Source of the DNA: Stentor coeruleus
Lineage: Eukaryota; Ciliophora; Heterotrichea; Heterotrichida; Stentoridae
Length of the DNA stretch: 64,000 bases
Assembly (NCBI GenBank): GCA_001970955.1
Contig: MPUH01000014.1
Coordinates: 109,527-173,526, forward strand
Reading direction: 5' to 3'
Position 1 is the first letter of the stretch. Every line of letters starts with the position of its first letter. Positions 1 to 11,334 of this stretch are shown here, in pieces. A model generated the notes under the pieces. It searched no databases and was not told the origin of the DNA. It worked only from the letters and a program-made list of their open reading frames with translations. The position numbers were made by a program, and so were the translations under genes.

Positions 1-188
1 AGATTTTGCAATTTTTCAATGAGTTTTTCAATTGAAGTTCTAAGTAAGTCAGCAACTTTATTTAGTTTGAATTTTAGAACACCTTCGATTTCATTATCGC
101 TTTGTATTTTTTCTTGGTAGTTTTCAAGTTCGATTAATTCTTCTTGTAGCCCCTGCACCCAATCATTAACTTCGTTATTTTTTTCCAT
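1..188 (-). CDS. 5' part of a coiled-coil protein, cut by window edge
   Basis: Read on the minus strand from the ATG at 188-186, a frame stays open for 62 codons up to the window edge. The peptide starts MEKNNEVNDWVQGLQEELIE and continues with alternating acidic, basic and leucine/isoleucine residues, as expected for a coiled coil (Leu, Ile and Val recur at heptad-like spacing through LIELENY and VADLLRTSIEKLIEKL). No catalytic motif is visible in this fragment and I do not recognise the family. The start is chosen because it is the first ATG after stops and lies just inside an AT-rich upstream region. The rest of the gene lies left of the window, so length and function are open. Confidence 0.6.
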   Translation of the reverse strand, partial: MEKNNEVNDWVQGLQEELIELENYQEKIQSDNEIEGVLKFKLNKVADLLRTSIEKLIEKLQN

Positions 189-863
189 TTACATATAAAT
201 ACATTAGGCTTAGAAAATTATTTTATTTTTGGTTAGGAAAATTAGCATTTCTTTAGTTATTAAAAATTGTAAATTATAGGAATTGTAATATTGAGTTCAT
301 TTTATCTTTTAGGTAACTTAAGAGTTTTTCTTTAACTTTTGTATCGATTTATCAATGATCCGCTTGAGTATTTGAAAGCTAAGGATATGTTTTTATTAAC
401 TTCGTTTGATTGATGATATGCTTTTGGGACTTTTTTAGTTTTTGTAATGCTCCTTATAATAAATACTAAGCAGACAATTCTTGATTATTTTTAATAAAAA
501 TACAAATGCAGCTCTTGTATAATTAGCCTTTCATTAGTAATCAAAATGCTTATTAAAAGAAGTCTTATATTCATTTTATAAAAAATATAGTAAAGTATTG
601 TGATAATTTTGTAAAATTAACTAATTGAATAATGAAATCTAGGAATAAAAGCTGAAATACTCTTTGATTGTTGGGACATTTTCATATATTTCTCTCTATG
701 AAGCTTGGTTTAAATATTTAGTATTGCAAGGTAGTTATGATGCTTAGAAAACTGTTTTGAATTCATTAAATTCTTGAGTATATATTGTTTGTATAATTTA
801 ATTGATGCTCATTTGCCTTTTTTAATATGAATTCTATACTTAATTTTAAAATATTGCCAAAGC
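189..863. other. gene-free AT-rich spacer
   Basis: This is the upstream side of the minus-strand coiled-coil gene. I see no convincing open frame, RNA gene or repeat in it. Confidence 0.5.
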
Positions 864-1732
864 TGAAATGCTTTAAGAGAATCCAGTATCATTGATTTTC
901 AGCCTAGAAATCATCATTTTTTGTAAGTGGAAAAACTTATAGGGTTATACCTGGTTACAATATTTTCAGGAAACCCTTACTTTATCTTTTATTCAGTCTG
1001 CTTCAGAGAATCAGGTGTAAAGAATATCAGTTTGCATCAGAATAACTTCACGGTTCGAGGTAGAAGTCTTTATTACACCTATGGGAAATTAATGAGAGAA
1101 CTTTTTTTGAATAAAGGGGTAAGAGTTTTGGAGATGGAATTGTAAAGAGGTGATTCAGGAAAGAGCAAAATTTTTTGAGAACATGCATATGTATAGACCG
1201 TAATAAGGTTTATATCTGATATAGCAGAACATTCAATAATAATTTCACATTATATGAAATTAATAGTAAGATTTCTCATAATATTTTCAAATAATCCACA
1301 AGAGATGCTAGGCTTTAATTAGCTATATGAACAATATGAACAATTAAAACTTTTGAATGATCTGTAATAAGTTCAACACCAAAATGACATCAACTTATCT
1401 ATTGTATCAAGTTTAGATAAATCATAATCAAGAAGGACGACATTTACTTTTGTTAACTCTTCTTATATATTTTCATCTATTTCTAAGCTTTTATATACCA
1501 GGTATAAACTACTATTACTTAGAAATTATTTTGGCAAAGCTCTAAAGGAATTTTTTAAAGTGGCTTCACATTAAACTTTCCTATACATTATCTTTCACTT
1601 GCCACTTATGAATCTGAATATTTGCTGTGATATAATATCTTCTGTGTTAGATTTAGAGGAAGGTAATTCTGTTGAAACTCGATATTTATGCTATAAACAC
1701 ATTATCCAAATCTTCCCACAAATAATTATATA
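864..1732 (+). pseudogene. possible decayed gene of unknown family
   Basis: One plus-strand frame (codons starting at positions divisible by 3) reads as protein-like sequence across most of this stretch, but it is broken by TGA at 864 and 1176, by TAA at 924 and 1143, and by several later TAA/TAG codons. The best part runs from about 1197 to 1732. It contains peptides such as LYEQYEQLKLLNDL and TFVNSSYIFSSISKLLY, with G enriched at codon position 1 over positions 2 and 3. No 15-nt intron with GTA...AG ends removes the stops. I do not recognise the family. It could be an old pseudogene, or chance coding-like AT-rich sequence. It ends directly against the start of the XPD-like gene. Confidence 0.3.
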
Positions 1733-3745
1733 ATGGAGTCCGAGGATATTATTGAGACCTCACAAGTCATAAAAAAAATCCTCGACAACGTCAAATCTGC
1801 AGGTAAACTAATAATTCAATGCTCTCCTGACTTAGACACCAAAGTAAAATCAATAGCATCTTTAGCTGAATTCATAGTCCAAGAAAGCTTAGAAAAAATT
1901 ATCATATGCACTCATCATGCATTAACTGCAGACAGAATAACAAAGCAACTCAACAATCTTATAAATATTAAAGGTGTTTGCTTATCTTCTAAAAAAGCAT
2001 ATTGTTTAAAAAAACCTATGTGTTTTGGCACAGAAAGTGAAATCCAAGCCAAATGCCAAAACCACTGCGTACGAGGGAAATGTGAGTTCCGCCTTTCTAC
2101 ACCTCCTGAGATTTCAAAAATCTTATCCCTAACAGAAATCAAAACTTTTTGTGAAGACTCTGGAGTTTGCCCTTATTATTATACACAATCACAAATCTCC
2201 TCATCAAAAATCATCATTTGCAGCCAAAGTTTTTTTTTCCGCAAAGGTATGAGTCTTTTATCAACTTTCTTACCTAAAAGCATTTTATTATTCGAAGATG
2301 CTTTCAATTTAGATACTTGCATTATAGACTATCTAAGTATAAATCTAAACTTAAAAATCCTCAGTTCAGCTCTTAGAGGATTAGAAGAACTGGGTGATAA
2401 AATCAAAGAGATTTTTGAACAGGATTTCGGGGATTACGAAAAATTTTATACAGACTGTAAAGAAGGGAAACTAAAAACATATGCTGATTCTGAGTATTTG
2501 ATGAGAGATGTTGTTTGTAATGATGAAGTTTTATATACTCCTGTACCTGGGAATATCCGTAAACCATCCCATTTCCTAAAATGTATCAAGCAGATAATAG
2601 TGTATTTAAGAATGAGTCTAAGAGGTAAAGAAGCATCTATACAAAGTTCATATGGTTTTCTCTACAAACTCTGTTCCAACTTCTTCATCCGCATAGATTC
2701 TTTAAAATACGCCTCTTTACTCTTTGCTTCTTTATGCACTTTCACAAAAATCCCTCTTTCCGATAACCTCATGTCTCTAAATTTTGTTTGTGACTTCTGC
2801 TCATTATCCTCAATATACCCTGAACATTATAGTTTTATCTTTGAACCATACCCTGAATCTATAAAAATCCTCAACCCCGTAATCCAACTTTCATATCAAA
2901 ACCCAGGATTTTTCCTCAAAGATTTCTTAAACAAATCCTATTCATCAATTTTTTTCACTAGTTCCTGTATCCCTGAAAATATATATAAAACCCTTTTAGG
3001 CTTAGATTGTGAAATCTTAAACACAGGTTATAAACCAAATATTTGCCCTATGATTTTAACTAAAGGGTCAGATCAGCTTTTTTTAACAACAAAATTTGAA
3101 GAAAAAGCTGATGATGGGATTATGAGAAATTATGGTGAAGTTTTATTAGAATTAAGTGATGAAGTACCAGATGGGATTGTTGTATTTTTCCCTGAGTTTT
3201 CTGTATTAGAAAATTATATACTCAAATGGAATGAGAGTTTATTATTATTTCGGTTATTAGAGAAGAAATTAGTTTTTGTTGAAACTTTAGGAAATGAGTA
3301 TAGAATCCTTAGAAGTTTTAATAGAGCGTGTGAATGTGGAAGAGGGGCTGTATTACTTGCTGTATGTCGAGGGAAAATTGCTAATGATTTGCATTTGTAT
3401 TCAGAACATGTTAAGTGTAGTTTAACTTTTGGAGTCCCTCAAGCAAGTATTTTGAGTAGGGTTTTAAAATCACGACTGGCTTATATGAAAGAACGTTTAG
3501 GTATTGATGAAAGTGAGTATTTAAATTTTGATGCTATGAGACAAGCGGTATTTTGTTTAAGTCAATCTATTAGAGGTAATGTGAAAAATGCGATTATAAT
3601 TTTTGCTGATAAAAGATTTGATTCACAAGCTAAAAAAAATAAAATCCCTGAGTGGATATCTGGAGGATTTAAAAGCTATACAAATGTGTCAACTGATGTT
3701 GCTAGAAACTTGTCGTTTAAATTTTTGAAATATTCTCAGAGTTAA
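1733..3745 (+). CDS. XPD/ERCC2-like protein with degenerate helicase motifs
   Basis: The 670-aa product aligns by eye along its length with XPD/ERCC2, the TFIIH Fe-S helicase. The four Fe-S cysteines appear kept: C91 (KAYC), C108 (QAKC), C117 (RGKC) and C146 (VCPYYY). The region around CPMILTKGSDQL and the C-terminal FADKRF block are XPD-specific rather than FANCJ- or RTEL1-like. The ATPase motifs are lost: the Walker A equivalent (residues 32-38) is PDLDTKV, keeping only the Lys; the DEAH box is EDAF (188-191); motif V reads CRGKIANDLHL; and motif VI reads FCLSQSIRG instead of QCVGRAIRG. The frame is intact and its 3' flank shows the G-rich pattern of other genes here, so it does not look like junk. 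I infer a catalytically dead paralogue, perhaps structural; a canonical XPD should exist elsewhere in the genome. Confidence 0.85.
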   Translation: MESEDIIETSQVIKKILDNVKSAGKLIIQCSPDLDTKVKSIASLAEFIVQESLEKIIICTHHALTADRITKQLNNLINIKGVCLSSKKAYCLKKPMCFGTESEIQAKCQNHCVRGKCEFRLSTPPEISKILSLTEIKTFCEDSGVCPYYYTQSQISSSKIIICSQSFFFRKGMSLLSTFLPKSILLFEDAFNLDTCIIDYLSINLNLKILSSALRGLEELGDKIKEIFEQDFGDYEKFYTDCKEGKLKTYADSEYLMRDVVCNDEVLYTPVPGNIRKPSHFLKCIKQIIVYLRMSLRGKEASIQSSYGFLYKLCSNFFIRIDSLKYASLLFASLCTFTKIPLSDNLMSLNFVCDFCSLSSIYPEHYSFIFEPYPESIKILNPVIQLSYQNPGFFLKDFLNKSYSSIFFTSSCIPENIYKTLLGLDCEILNTGYKPNICPMILTKGSDQLFLTTKFEEKADDGIMRNYGEVLLELSDEVPDGIVVFFPEFSVLENYILKWNESLLLFRLLEKKLVFVETLGNEYRILRSFNRACECGRGAVLLAVCRGKIANDLHLYSEHVKCSLTFGVPQASILSRVLKSRLAYMKERLGIDESEYLNFDAMRQAVFCLSQSIRGNVKNAIIIFADKRFDSQAKKNKIPEWISGGFKSYTNVSTDVARNLSFKFLKYSQS

Positions 3746-4372
3746 GTAGATTAAAAATAGCGTTATTTGAGAGGATGAATGTTGTAAAGGATGATAAAGA
3801 GATTGATGAGGTTTGGATGATGAATTAGAATTTTGGATTATGATTTAGTGAAGGTAATTGTAGATTATGATGAATATTGATATGAAGGTTTTAATTAGGG
3901 ATTAGAGATGTGTTAGAGATAGGTTTTCAATTTTTACCCTGTGTAATAAATAAATCTTAAATCATCTGCCAAAAAGCTTCAAACTTGCTTTTATAGGTAG
4001 TTATATACTTTTGAATTTAAGAGCCCTTTAATACTTCAATCATTATAGTTTTTTCAAAATCCTATAAAAATGTATATTTGGTATGCAGTTTCAAGGTAAA
4101 TTTTTAGAAAAAATTACAGGATGCAAGAGATTATATTTTTGAACAATTCTTTTATAAACTGAACTAATGTAAAAGTTTTATTGATATAAACGATGAGACT
4201 ACAAGATATGCTTTATTTTTACAGGTTTTATTGTGGATAATATGCAAATTTATAATTTTATAGTTTTGTAAACTCAAAGTTTATGCTTATTAACCAGGTA
4301 ATTTTAATCAAAAAGCTACTAAAATAGGAATATTAAAAAACTTTTACTTGACTTTCTAAAACTTAAAATTAT
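3746..4372. other. spacer between convergent genes
   Basis: The first ~180 bases are G-rich and C-poor (3' flank of the XPD-like gene). The rest is plain AT-rich sequence without an open frame or repeat that I can support. Confidence 0.5.
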
Positions 4373-5113
4373 TTAATGAAATTCAAAATCTTCCATAGGC
4401 GAATAATCAGGGAGTTTTCCTATGTAATCATTTTCCAACGAAGAATAAGATACTACATCACTATTTAAGTAATCCGTCTCAGTTTTCCATAAAACGTTTT
4501 CTTCATTTACTAAAAAGCATTCATACAGTTCACTTGTTTCTTCAATCATTAAAATATTTTCTATAATTTCCTCATTTTTAATAGCATAACAATTTGCTAT
4601 TTTCAATGCTTCTGATGAAAGAAACATTTTATCGAATGCTTCTTTTTTAACTCGTTTATCAGCAGTTAAAATACTTCGAATTTCAGTATTGTTTAATATA
4701 GTAAAAGAACTGAAAATAATTTTCTCAATTTCGAGTTTGCTTCTGTTAAATTTTCTCAGATTTCTTCTAACAGTAGCATACATATAGTTCTTTATACTGT
4801 TTTCTGTACGTCCTGGGAGATGTTTAGCTATTTTTGACCACTGGTTTCCGTATTTGTTCAAACATTGTATTATTGTTGTAATGTCATGATCAGTGAATGG
4901 AGCTGCTTTTCCGTGCTGGCAAAGGTTATTGAACCACCGATCTCTGCATTGCTTTGGAGTCCTTTCAATGTTAAACACCTTATTAAACTCATTAGAAATC
5001 ATTGTCCAGTGTTTAGAGCCATATTGCTTCACTAAGCTTACAAGGATTTGGTCTTCCTAAATATAGTTTACTTCGTTCTTCCAGAGTTTTGCCTTTCTTT
5101 TATCACAATCCAT
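4373..5113 (-). CDS. R2R3-type Myb DNA-binding protein
   Basis: Two exons, complement(4373..5056, 5072..5113), encode 241 aa. The start ATG at 5113-5111 gives MDCDKRKAKLWKNE. A 15-nt intron (GTAAACTATATTTAG) then removes an in-frame TAG and joins this to EDQILVSLVKQYGSKHW. The first Myb repeat has Trp in KLW, KHW and DRW; the second has Phe in place of the first Trp (APFTDHD), then NQW and Tyr/Tyr in the recognition helix (NSIKNYMYATVRRNLRKF). The tail is acidic and ends MEDFEFH, similar to the LEFEY tail of the three plus-strand paralogues. It is probably a nuclear transcription regulator or DNA-binding factor. Without the intron the protein would lose its first repeat's start, which supports the splice. 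Confidence 0.85.
5057..5071 (-). other. 15-nt intron in Myb gene
   Basis: On the minus strand the intron reads GTAAACTATATTTAG. It lies between codons (phase 0), contains an in-frame TAG, and sits at the same place in the protein as the introns of the three paralogues. Position 10 is A. Confidence 0.9.
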
Positions 5114-8100
5114 TAAATAGTTTATATGAATAAATAGTTATAAGCGCTTAAAAATATATTACTAAATAAGGATATTTACTATTTTCCAAATAAAGCAAAG
5201 TATTTATATTTATCTTATAATTCTATTCAATTCTTGAACCAACAATAAAATCAATTAACAATAACTGTTGTTACAATTAGATAATTTAGTACTAGTTGGA
5301 TATTTTTTGAAATACTAAAATGTTCGGGTTTATCAGAATTTGGCTTAGCTTGTGAAATGCATTTAATAAGATAAAGCATTTTCAAAATTTGAATAACCTT
5401 GAGAAAGCAAGTTATTAGTATTTTGCTTCATTAGTAAAAACACTAAATGTGAAGACTTTTTTCAAGTATTCATTATTCACCCATTATAATATATTATAAA
5501 AAATGAATCAGCGTTAAAAAAAATTATCTTTTTATCACGTATTTTAAAGTGGCAAAAAATTTACATGAAACCCTCAAATACTTGATAATATATTTCGTTT
5601 CTTTTAATTCTTTTCATTATAAAATATTTCGGGGTTATATAAAAATACTATACAAGGTCATTGTATAGTTATACTATTTATTACTATGGATTGATAATTC
5701 TTATAACTCTCCATGAACTTTGTGTTTATAAGGAAAATATTTAGATTTATTTCTTGGATCAGTCTAATTATAAATCTATATAGTATATAAATAATAATAG
5801 TTTAGTTCTTCATTTTAGTTGTTCTTATTCAAGCTTTAAATATATCTAAAATTATTTCCATATTTGTATAATGCAAACTAGTTGTATTTAAATGGAAATC
5901 TTAACGCTTTTAAGTAAAAGAAGCTTAACATAGTCCTTGGCTTTGATTTATTATCACAGAAACTTAAGAATTTCTAATATTACAAATTTGAAGTATTTTA
6001 ACAAAAGATCATTACTGATATTTTAAATGAAGGTTTTAACCTTAGAAAATTTTTACCTATAAAAGCTAATCCACTTTAATATGTTATTTCTCTCAATAAT
6101 AACAGTAAAACATAATTTTGTAAAAAATAATTGTTAGCGTTTTATAAAAAACAATTGTCAGTATTTTATAAAAACAATTCCGAGACGCTTAGAAGAGCAT
6201 ATTCTATTTTGAATATTAATAGCTCATTAAGACATCTACTTAAAAAAAAATATATATACTGCCAATATTATTTTCTCTCTTAATATTAATGGAATTTTGG
6301 CTAAAACTCATAAGCCTCCAATTATTCAAAGTTTGATATCTATAGAAGGAAGAAATAGAGATGATTATAATACCTGATCAAAATTACCTTATTCATTTGT
6401 AGAAGTTAATTCAATCAAGATATTTGAGTTACTTTTTATGATGCAGGGCTTTCTAGAATTTGTAATTGGGTGAATCTTTCCTTTAAAAAGTATAAATAAA
6501 AATCCTAAGAAAAGAACAAGACGTGTAATTACTAATATAAATTTGAGCCTCAAAAATTAATAACCTATTTGGGTTGATTATTATGATGAGAATCGATTAA
6601 AATCAATCAATTCGAAACTATTAGAATACTCATGGACTTAGAACTTTTTCCGATTCAAAAATCTATGACTAGACCTGGCATTATTAGAAATCAAGTTTAA
6701 TTTTTTTTTATTGCCAGTATATAAAAGTAAATTCTTTCTTTTCCAAGAATAACACTTACTATATTCTACTTTTTTAGCATAATGGCTTGTCTGGATTCTA
6801 GTACTGTTCTTTTTTATAGTATCAGTTTCCAAATCTAGTATTTTTTAAGCAAGTGTTATTAATTTATACAAATTATCAGTGATTACTACGAGTAAAATCT
6901 GTTGACATATTGAGACTCAAATTATAGGGCTTGAATTTTTCTTGATTCTCTTTACTAATCAAATCTTCCAAGTTCATTATTTCCACTTTTTCGCTGATTT
7001 CTAGAAATTTATTTATTTCTTCGAATCTGTTAATACTAAACAACAAAGTTTAGATTTGAAAAAATGTGAAAAGGAAACAATTTGAGATTCCTACCAATGT
7101 ACTAGATTACAGAAAGAATATAAGCGGTGCTGATCTTTTTTGATCAAAATACTCATATAATTTCAAAAAGTAGTGAAAAAATATTTTATATTCGTTCTTG
7201 AGCTGGAAATCAACAATAACTATAATCTAATAAAGTATTTAACAATGTATAAACTAGTCTATGTAGATTATAGAATAGAGCTAATCAAAAGGCTTGTAAG
7301 GTGGGAAGAACGCAGGACATACCTAAAAAAAATAGACTATTACTTGGTGTTAAGTGAACAGAGAGTAAATTGTAGTAAATGTAAAGAAAAGGGAAAAAAA
7401 TCAAGCTGAAAATATATTTTTAATCATTATTTGCATAAAAATTGCTTTTCTTAAGCTTATAACTTAATAAGTGACTAATAGATTCAGTATTTAGGATTCA
7501 TTACGTCAAAAAGTTAATGTATATTCCTAATAAATTTTCTTAGCTATTTGCATACTTTTATTAAAACATAACAAAATAGCTTCATCATTTGAATCACTTA
7601 TTAAAATAAAGTTGGACTATTGACTAGAAAATATTAAAAGCGTATTTGAGTTTTCCTAGTATTTGCTTAGAATACCCTTATAAACATTCATTTCTTTAAT
7701 AGTTTTTTTTATGTCATAGAAGAATTTGCCAAAATTTATGTAGGCATATACAGAATTATATATTATCAAACCTTATCATCAATCAGCTTATATAAATTTA
7801 TATACATTACTAGCTTATTATCATTATAAATCATAATTGAGGTTAAGTCACTAAACCTAATTAGTATACTCAAAGTATAATTTTAATAATAAACTGATAG
7901 GACTTGCTTATAACAATTTTCCAAATAACCCAAATTTGATTCGTAGTATCCCATCTTCACCATTGTTGCTTAAAGCTAGCATACAATTATCTTTCCCGAA
8001 TTTTATATGATTTTAATTACTTTAGCTTTCTAGATTTTTGTATAGAATATGATTGTATTTTTTAGATAGTTTTATAAGTTTTTGAGACAGAATATTCTGA

Positions 8101-8299
8101 TATCTCATATATTCAAGTATTTTTTAAGAGAAGTATCTATTAACTATTCATAAAATAAATAAATGCTCATTTTCAAAAGAAGTTTGATATTAATCAAATA
8201 AAGTCTCTCTCGTATATGAAATATGCTAGTTAAATTTATAGTATAAGTATTGATATACCATTTTTCAACTAACCATAAAAAAATGCTTCACAGCTAAAT
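5114..8299. other. 3.2-kb gene desert
   Basis: Both strands are broken by frequent stops. Short open stretches exist (for example minus 6638-6832, plus 7173-7409 from a GTG) but lack recognisable motifs, and I do not call them genes. The G-to-C strand skew that marks other spacers is not evident here. A short repeated motif, TTTTATAAAAAACAATTGT-like, occurs near 6130-6180. Confidence 0.5.
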
Positions 8300-8845
8300 A
8301 TGGAAGGCTTTCTTGACTTATTATTTGATGAGACTGAACCAACTGTAGAGTTTTTTCTTCAATCTCCCCAAATTTCATCATCTTATCATAAAATGTATGA
8401 GTTTAAAATTCATAATCAAAAAATAAAGGGAAAGAAAAGCCTTTATCATTCTTGCATGATACTACTAAATTTTATAAATTAAATCATACACTTGAAGATA
8501 AAGTTTTTAATTAGCAAACTTTATTTTCTAATTTTTATTAGTCAAGGACTCTTAACAGTAATTACGATGAATCAAATTATAAAATTGAATCTAAACCTTT
8601 TTGCAAATGGAACAGAAACTTTAAGCCATAAACAAAAAAATGTTTAGACGACAGTATTGAATAAACATTTAGTTATAAAACCCCAAATATATAAAACTGT
8701 ATTGAAAAAACTGATGCAGCAAAGAAAATTAAGTCTGAAATGGAAATTATGTGAAAATAATCCAGAATCAGATGTTCAAATCGTTTGATAACTAGTAAAA
8801 GTTCAATTAATTATATAAAATTATTATTCTGCTAAGCCTAAAAAA
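8300..8845 (+). pseudogene. possible decayed gene, unknown family
   Basis: An ATG at 8300 opens a protein-like frame (MEGFLDLLFDETEPTVEFF, then residues rich in Ser, Lys and His). After an A6 run near 8418-8423 the coding-like reading appears to continue in another frame (KGKEKPLSFLHDTTKFYKL) as if one A had been lost. That second frame is then interrupted by several TAA/TAG codons and one TGA. I do not recognise the family. The clean first 40 codons could instead be a short standalone gene. Confidence 0.25.
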
Positions 8846-9180
8846 ACTTAGGTTGAGCAGGACAAGATATGATCACAGAATAATTATTTCTAGAAAGCTC
8901 AATCATCAAGAAATTCTTTTTAGAAGTATATTTACTCATATTATAATTATCAAATCCATTATTATATATGCATACAATAGTTAGCTCTTAAAAAAATTTA
9001 TCTAATAAATAGTATATTTATAGAACTAGGAAAATGTATATCCTTTGCTTTAATATATTGAATTTATTATATTTCGATTTCTTCAGTCTCATACTATTTA
9101 GTTGATTTCAAAATCATTAAACTTATATGACTATAGCTTATTAAGGAAGTACATATAATTTTTTAGGTTATTACAAATAA
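8846..9180. other. upstream region of Myb copy 2
   Basis: AT-rich with no supported gene. The last bases before the ATG (TTACAAATAAATGGTC) resemble those before the other two plus-strand Myb copies, so the duplication included a short 5' leader. Confidence 0.5.
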
Positions 9181-9903
9181 ATGGTCAGAAACTTATATAA
9201 GCCCAAGCTATGGACTAAGCAGGTAGTTTTTATACAGGAAGATGATGTTTTAAAAAAAATTGTTCAGAAATTAGGTTCTAAGAAATGGAAAGCTTCATCC
9301 CAAGCATTTAACTCAACCTTAAATCTTGCAAGAACTTCGAAACAATGTCGAGATAGATGGTCAAACTATTTGAAAGGCTGTAAAACTAGTTCCTTTACTG
9401 ATAATGAAGTGACGACAATGGTTAAATATTATGACATTTATGGGACGAAGTGGGCGAAAATTTCTAGGCACCTTAAAGGCCGTACTGAAAACCAAGTGAA
9501 AAACTTTTTTTACTCAACAATTCGTAGAAACATAAGAAGGTTCAATAAGCATAAAAAAGAAAGTGAACAAATTTGCTTAGTATCCATAGACCTTCTAAAA
9601 AATCTAGAAATCCGCCATATTCTTCTAGCAAGAAAAGAAACATCTCGAAAAAGTCTTATGAAAAAAAAATTTTCACAAGAAGCAAAAGAGTTTATTGAAA
9701 AATGCTGCAAAAAAAAAGAATTAAATGAACAAGAATCAATAAGTGGTGATATCGAAAATGACTATATTTATAATACTTCACCATTATTATATATGGATGA
9801 AAGTATGTCAAATCAAGATACTTATTTTATTAAAGAGTGTGAAAGCGTTGGCCAAGTATTTCCAGAGTATACTTTAGCTTTAGAATTCGAATATTATAAA
9901 TAA
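9181..9903 (+). CDS. R2R3-type Myb DNA-binding protein (copy 2)
   Basis: Exons 9181..9222 and 9238..9903 encode 235 aa. The unspliced frame is also open, but it would put five extra residues (VVFIQ) between LWTKQ and EDDVLKK, inside the first Myb helix; the 15-nt sequence there is a perfect intron and aligns with the stop-containing intron of the minus-strand paralogue. Repeat 1 carries LW, KKW and DRW; repeat 2 has Phe in place of the first Trp (SSFTDNE), then TKW and the recognition helix QVKNFFYSTIRRN. The C-terminal half is acidic, with a conserved block NLEIRHILLA and the tail LEFEYYK. It is a presumed nuclear regulator, closest in the window to the frameshifted copy at 12432. Confidence 0.85.
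   Translation: MVRNLYKPKLWTKQVVFIQEDDVLKKIVQKLGSKKWKASSQAFNSTLNLARTSKQCRDRWSNYLKGCKTSSFTDNEVTTMVKYYDIYGTKWAKISRHLKGRTENQVKNFFYSTIRRNIRRFNKHKKESEQICLVSIDLLKNLEIRHILLARKETSRKSLMKKKFSQEAKEFIEKCCKKKELNEQESISGDIENDYIYNTSPLLYMDESMSNQDTYFIKECESVGQVFPEYTLALEFEYYK
9223..9237 (+). other. 15-nt intron in Myb gene (stopless)
   Basis: GTAGTTTTTATACAG, phase 0, multiple of three and without a stop, so it is invisible to ORF finding. It is called by alignment to the paralogues. Position 10 is A. Confidence 0.8.
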
Positions 9904-11334
9904 AGTCTTATTTTTATAAGTTATTGTAAGTATATCAAAATTCACCTATGATTTTATATTATAATTCATATGAAATTTATGCAACAATAAATAATACTCA
10001 TAGATAGCATTTATAGTAGTGAGAAATAATAAACAGATGAAATTACTGAATAATTTTACAAGTTCAGCGTATTTATAGAAATGGAATTACTGATTCGATC
10101 ATACTAATATGGGACTAAAAATCAATTCAGTGTATTCTGTAATAATCTAAATATATTTGGAAAAAAATTGATCGTAAAGCATACTTTATCATGAAGATTT
10201 TTTTTTTGATAGCATTATATATATGGGCCAACTTAAAATCAGTTTTTCAGCCTGTCTAATATAATTTATATTCTTCAAATCAGCTTAGGTATAAATTCTT
10301 TTACAGTTTTTATAACATTTTGGCTTTAAAAATTACTGTATTCACATAATATTTTACCATATGCATACATTTTTAGATTAGACAAATTTATTATGTTTAA
10401 CTTTTACTAAAAGCATGCAAAAAAGTCAAAAAACAATTGCGTAAAATAAGTATTATCATATAAGAGAATATGCAATGCATTGTTGCAATGGAAATGCAAA
10501 GGGAAACATTAATATGATAAAGATTGTCAAAATTTTATATAAGAATACTTAAAACTATGTGTAGCTTTTCTATGATAAAATCATAATAGACTTAGACTTT
10601 GACTTAGGTTATTATATGAATAAGCTATGCTTATGGCTAAAAATATGGAAGAGACCTTTGAGTCAAATTGACAAGAATTTCTTCCATAAAGTTCTTTTAA
10701 CCTAATCTTGCTTGAAAGCTTATAATTCAAAATAAAATCTCTCTCTTTAAACTTTTAGCTACGATAAAAAAATAAATTCGGTAATTAAAATCAAAGAATT
10801 CTGATGATTTGCTTTACAATTTTTTGATAGTAATACCTAATAAATTGGATCTGTAGGTTTAGCTACTGAGGTATTGCAAAAGGATAATTAGCTAATGATA
10901 TTTATCTGCAATAATAGTAGCTTGTATTTCATCAAATTTGTGATATGCTTATTCAAAAAAGGAGAAAGTCTTAAAAGAATATTCCAGTAGTTATCTATAA
11001 ATTTAAGTAAATACTTCGAAAGAAGTAAATTTTTATCGCAGAAGATTACTTTTAATCCAATATCATTTTATAAGAAAATTGAAATACATATATTATAATC
11101 AAGGTTTCTTATAGCTTCATTTATATATCTAGTTACATTTTACTCATATGATTAAACATATTTTATTAATTATTTTAATAGAGATGTACTTAAAACTGTT
11201 CCAAAACACAAGACTTCTTATGAATTTCGATTTCTTAAATTTTCTTGATAGCATTATGCCTCTTTGATATTAAATCCAAAAGAATTCTTAAATAATAATC
11301 GGCATACATGAACTTTTTTAACTAATACAAATAA
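9904..11334. other. spacer between Myb copies 2 and 3
   Basis: No intact gene. The first ~90 bases resemble the 3' flank of the copy at 12432-13156 (CCTATGATTTTATATTATAATT against CGCTATGATTTGCATTATAATT), showing that the duplication extended past the stop codon. Around 10610-11080 one frame reads coding-like sequence but with many stops of all three kinds; I do not call it a gene. Confidence 0.5.

Noticed and set aside
3723-3765. Possible 15-nt intron just after the XPD-like stop (GTAGATTAAAAATAG)
   Set aside because: It begins after an in-frame TAA, so it cannot remove that stop, and the protein already ends where XPD's conserved part ends.
6638-6832. 64-codon minus-strand open frame
   Set aside because: Low-complexity Lys/Asn/Ser composition in a gene desert, without domain or conserved neighbour.
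7173-7409. 78-codon plus-strand open frame
   Set aside because: Starts with GTG, no recognisable motif and no gene-like flank skew; kept only as possible debris.
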